Assembly (NCBI GenBank): GCA_013400155.1
Contig: VXBM01000010.1
Coordinates: 2,152,173-2,216,172, forward strand
Length of the DNA: 64,000 bases
Source: Helopsaltes ochotensis
Taxonomy: Eukaryota > Chordata > Aves > Passeriformes > Locustellidae
Direction: 5' to 3'
The translations under genes and the position numbers were made by a program. Below the pieces are notes generated by a model. The model did not search any database. It was not told the DNA's origin and was given only the letters and a program-made list of their open reading frames with translations. This document shows, piece after piece, positions 61,890 to 64,000 of this stretch. Each line of letters begins with the position of its first letter. Within the stretch, counting starts at the first letter, position 1.

Positions 61890-62640
61890 GGAGTGGAGCA
61901 CGAAGCACGTCGCTGCAATCCCTGCTCCGGCCGCCTCAGCCCGTCTGTGCTGCAGCTGGGGCCCTGGCCCTTCCCCGGGGACACGGCGTGTCAGGCGGCC
62001 GGGAGGGAAAAGGCCAGGGAGTGTCTGGCCAGGGCGGGAAGGGAGGCCCGAGTTCCTGTCATTTCCTCTGTGATTATTTCAAGACTTTTTCAGTAAAAGT
62101 CTTTACAGGATGGGTTGGGCTGTTTTATCAGAGCCAGATTTTGGCAAGCTGGTTCCCAGGGGCAGGTCCTTTTCGCCCCGCAGCCCTCAGCCAGAGCCTG
62201 CATACCTTACTTACCTCTCCAAATGCAGCGCAGCCCGGCCCAGCCGACGGGCAGCTTCAGGCCTGCTGAGGGAGACAGCAGGGACTGCCAACCCTCCCTG
62301 CAGGAGGACAGGCTTTTGATTTCATTTAAGAAACAGCACTTAGACCTTGGCTGGTGACAGGCAGTCCTGATGGTGCTAATATAAATCTCCAGGTCACTTG
62401 CTCGACAAGGGCAAGGTTAATCCTTCATAAGCATGAACACTTGAAACTTTCCAACCAGACTTTGCTTTCCCAATCTCTCTCTTTTTGGCCTCACATTTTA
62501 AGGAGAACAACAGCTCGCAAAGCCAGCAGGAAACAGCAGCTCCTTCCTGCCACAGAGCCCCAGCCAGCGGCGCGGGAGCTTGCCTGCCCCGGGGCTGGGT
62601 TTGGGTGTCGCCCAGCGCTGACCGGCTTCCCCGTCTGAAT
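61890..62640. promoter_or_regulatory. CpG-enriched block, possible CpG island
   Basis: GC-rich patches with many CpGs occur at 61900-62050 (CCGGCCGCC, CGGCGTG, GGCGGCCGGG) and 62555-62640 (CAGCGGCGCGGGAGC, TCGCCCAGCGCTGACCGG), with a weaker patch at 62170-62260. The TATA-like 'GCTGGTATAAATAAG' at about 61780-61793 lies just upstream on the plus strand. A promoter is possible, but no transcript or first exon can be identified. A 156-codon frame (61799-62269) crosses the region without a known domain. Confidence 0.2.
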
Positions 62641-62649
62641 TAGAAACGT

Positions 62650-62708
62650 ACAATAGTTTGGGTTGGAAGGGCCTGCTAAAGGTCCTCTAGTCCAACCCAC
62701 CGCCACTG
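62650..62708 (-). mobile_element. CR1 LINE, very short 3' fragment
   Basis: The plus strand reads ACAATAGTTTGGGTTGGAAG, then GGCCTGCTAAAGGTCC and CTAGTCCAACCCACC, the inverted CR1 3' end. Only about 60 bp remain, 5'-truncated on the right. Confidence 0.8.
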
Positions 62709-62866
62709 TCCTGTTCCCATTAAAGCTAAGTAAAAGACTGGGAGAGGGATTATCCCAGCTGAATCCTAGTAAACAGCAGCAGCAGAGCAGTAGTTCTGTG
62801 ACAAATGTGATAATGATTTTTTGTTTAATTTCTGAATTCTCTACACTTCACATAAGTATTCGTATT

Positions 62867-63145
62867 GCCTGTAGTGATAGGACAAGGGGTGATGGTTTTA
62901 AACTAAAGGAGGCTAGATTTAAATTAGATATGAGGAAGAAATGTTTTACAAACAGGGTGGTGAAACACAGGCCCAGGTTGCCCAGAGAAGTTGTGGATAC
63001 TCCATCCCTGGAAGTGTTCCAGGCCACTTGGATGGGTCTCTAAGCAATCTGGTCTAATGGAAGGTGTCCCTATCCACAGCAAGGGGGTTGGAAATATATG
63101 GCCTTTAAGATCCCTTCCAACCCAAACCATTCTTTGATTCTATGA
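62867..63145 (+). mobile_element. CR1 LINE 3' copy
   Basis: It starts at GCCTGTAGTGATAGGACAAG, continues GGTTTTAAACTAAAGGAG, GATTTAAATTAGATATGAGG, GGTTGCCCAGAGAAGTTGTG, GTGTCCCTATCCACAGC and CCTTCCAACCCAAACCATTC, ending with the octamers TTTGATTC, TATGA. An open frame translates as FKLDMRKKCFTNRVV...LPREVVDTPSLEVF, the CR1 ORF2 C-terminus. 5'-truncated. Confidence 0.95.
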
Positions 63146-63146
63146 G

Positions 63147-64000
63147 ACAGCTTCTGTTAAGAGAAGGGCAGGTGCTGTGCCAAAGATTAACTGCAAGAGA
63201 GCATTTATTTGAAGAGAAATATAATAGTAAAGCAATTAAATCAGGAGGATACCAACTATTTTCAAGCAGAAAAAAATTATTGAGAGAACTCAGAACACAG
63301 TGTATTAGAAGTTTAGTCAGCATGAGGGAGGGAGGATGGAGGGATGACAGAATGACAGGACTATAGTGCAGAAGAGGTTTTTAACATCCACATTAATTTT
63401 ATTGTGCACATGCATCAAAGGTCCCTATGAAGATATGTAAAACCGTGTGTCCTGATTGAAGAGAGCAGAGTTGACCTACATCCTTTCCTCTTCTCCATGG
63501 TCTAGTTTTTGGAGTCCCACTGCTACATTATACAGCTTTGCTGGATGCTCTTTATCTTGGCTGTTACAAAGGCCATGTGGGAGAGCAATACTGGGCACTT
63601 TGGTATTTTCCAGGCTTTCCCCTGCCCAAGGGTGTGCTGTTTGTGAGGATGCCAGAACTCCTTCTCTTGTTCTGTCCATAATCCACTACCTGAAGGGTCT
63701 GGCTCTCTGCCTGGGCATCTGCAAAAAATAAGCTCAGCTGAGGTTCAGCACACAGGGAGTGAGTGCAGACAAAACTTCGTTTTTGCCATTCAATCCACTC
63801 AGCTTTCAAGAAACGTTGAAATTAAAAGTCCTAAGTACAAGTGTTGAAATTGACTGTAAGGCCAGTGTTGCTTGTGGCAATCTTGGTTTCCCTGGTGCAG
63901 ATTTGCATCACTTCAAAAGTGCTGTGAGAGGCCCTATTTTTTATTTTTGCCTTGCATCCCATCCTTGGGATGTCTTTGATGGTTCATATAAATTTAAATT
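63147..64000. other. Unique sequence, nothing recognised
   Basis: Frames of 67-91 codons on both strands at 63456-63809 overlap and are unidentified. A purine-rich GAGGGAGGGAGGATGGAGGGA run lies near 63325-63345. No repeat family recognised to the end of the window. Confidence 0.5.

Noticed and set aside
1..64000. Search for tRNA, rRNA, CRISPR arrays and bacterial-type operons.
   Set aside because: No B-box-like GGTTCGA, rRNA segments, regularly spaced repeats or ribosome-binding-site-led gene series were found.

Overview
The window looks like vertebrate, specifically bird, nuclear DNA. The direct evidence is repeat content: at least eleven fragments of CR1, the dominant LINE of birds. Several end in the CR1 3' tail (copies of an ATTCTATG-like octamer after 'CTTCCAACCCAAACC' or 'TTTTCCAACCTTAATG'), and some preserve translatable pieces of the CR1 ORF2 reverse transcriptase or its C-terminus. 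A roughly 1.0 kb solo LTR of class II (ERVK/alpha-beta-like) character fits a songbird but does not prove it. There is nothing prokaryotic here: no operons, ribosome-binding sites, tRNA or rRNA genes, and no CRISPR array.

I recognise no intact protein-coding gene. Open frames are short (mostly 60-140 codons), overlap on both strands and belong to no family I know; I treat nearly all as chance. The window reads as intergenic or deep intronic DNA. Possible coding remnants are a degenerate minus-strand coding-like block at about 669-1480, a run of overlapping plus-strand frames at about 57415-58375, and a CpG-enriched 259-codon frame at 59894-60673. None is claimed as a gene.

Layout: 1-12.9 kb is mostly unique sequence, with the degenerate block, small tandem repeats, a paired AP-1-like palindrome (7578-7596) and an A+T-rich candidate conserved element (8.70-9.25 kb). 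12.9-18.7 kb has three short CR1 pieces and a CTCF-like motif (15848-15867). 18.7-26.8 kb is unique, with a homeodomain-core-rich stretch near 25.55-25.86 kb. 26.8-28.7 kb is a CR1 cluster containing an old copy of about 1.1 kb. 29.4-35.3 kb has a second CTCF-like motif and two dense motif clusters (30181-30370 and 35040-35250). 40.3-44.3 kb is the repeat-rich core: two CR1 copies flank a solo LTR (41279-42286, minus) bounded by perfect 6-bp target-site duplications. 44.3-53 kb is unique and A+T-rich. 53.1-55.5 kb has a third CTCF-like motif, an internally deleted CR1, an (AT)21 microsatellite and another CR1. 57.4-62.6 kb contains the longer frames and two CpG-enriched blocks, and 62.65-63.15 kb has two more CR1 pieces.

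The features do not form a pathway. The best-supported content is the repeat annotation. The most useful biological leads are the three CTCF-like motifs in one orientation and the dense putative enhancer motif clusters. All regulatory calls rest on motif reading alone and would need cross-species alignment or chromatin data.
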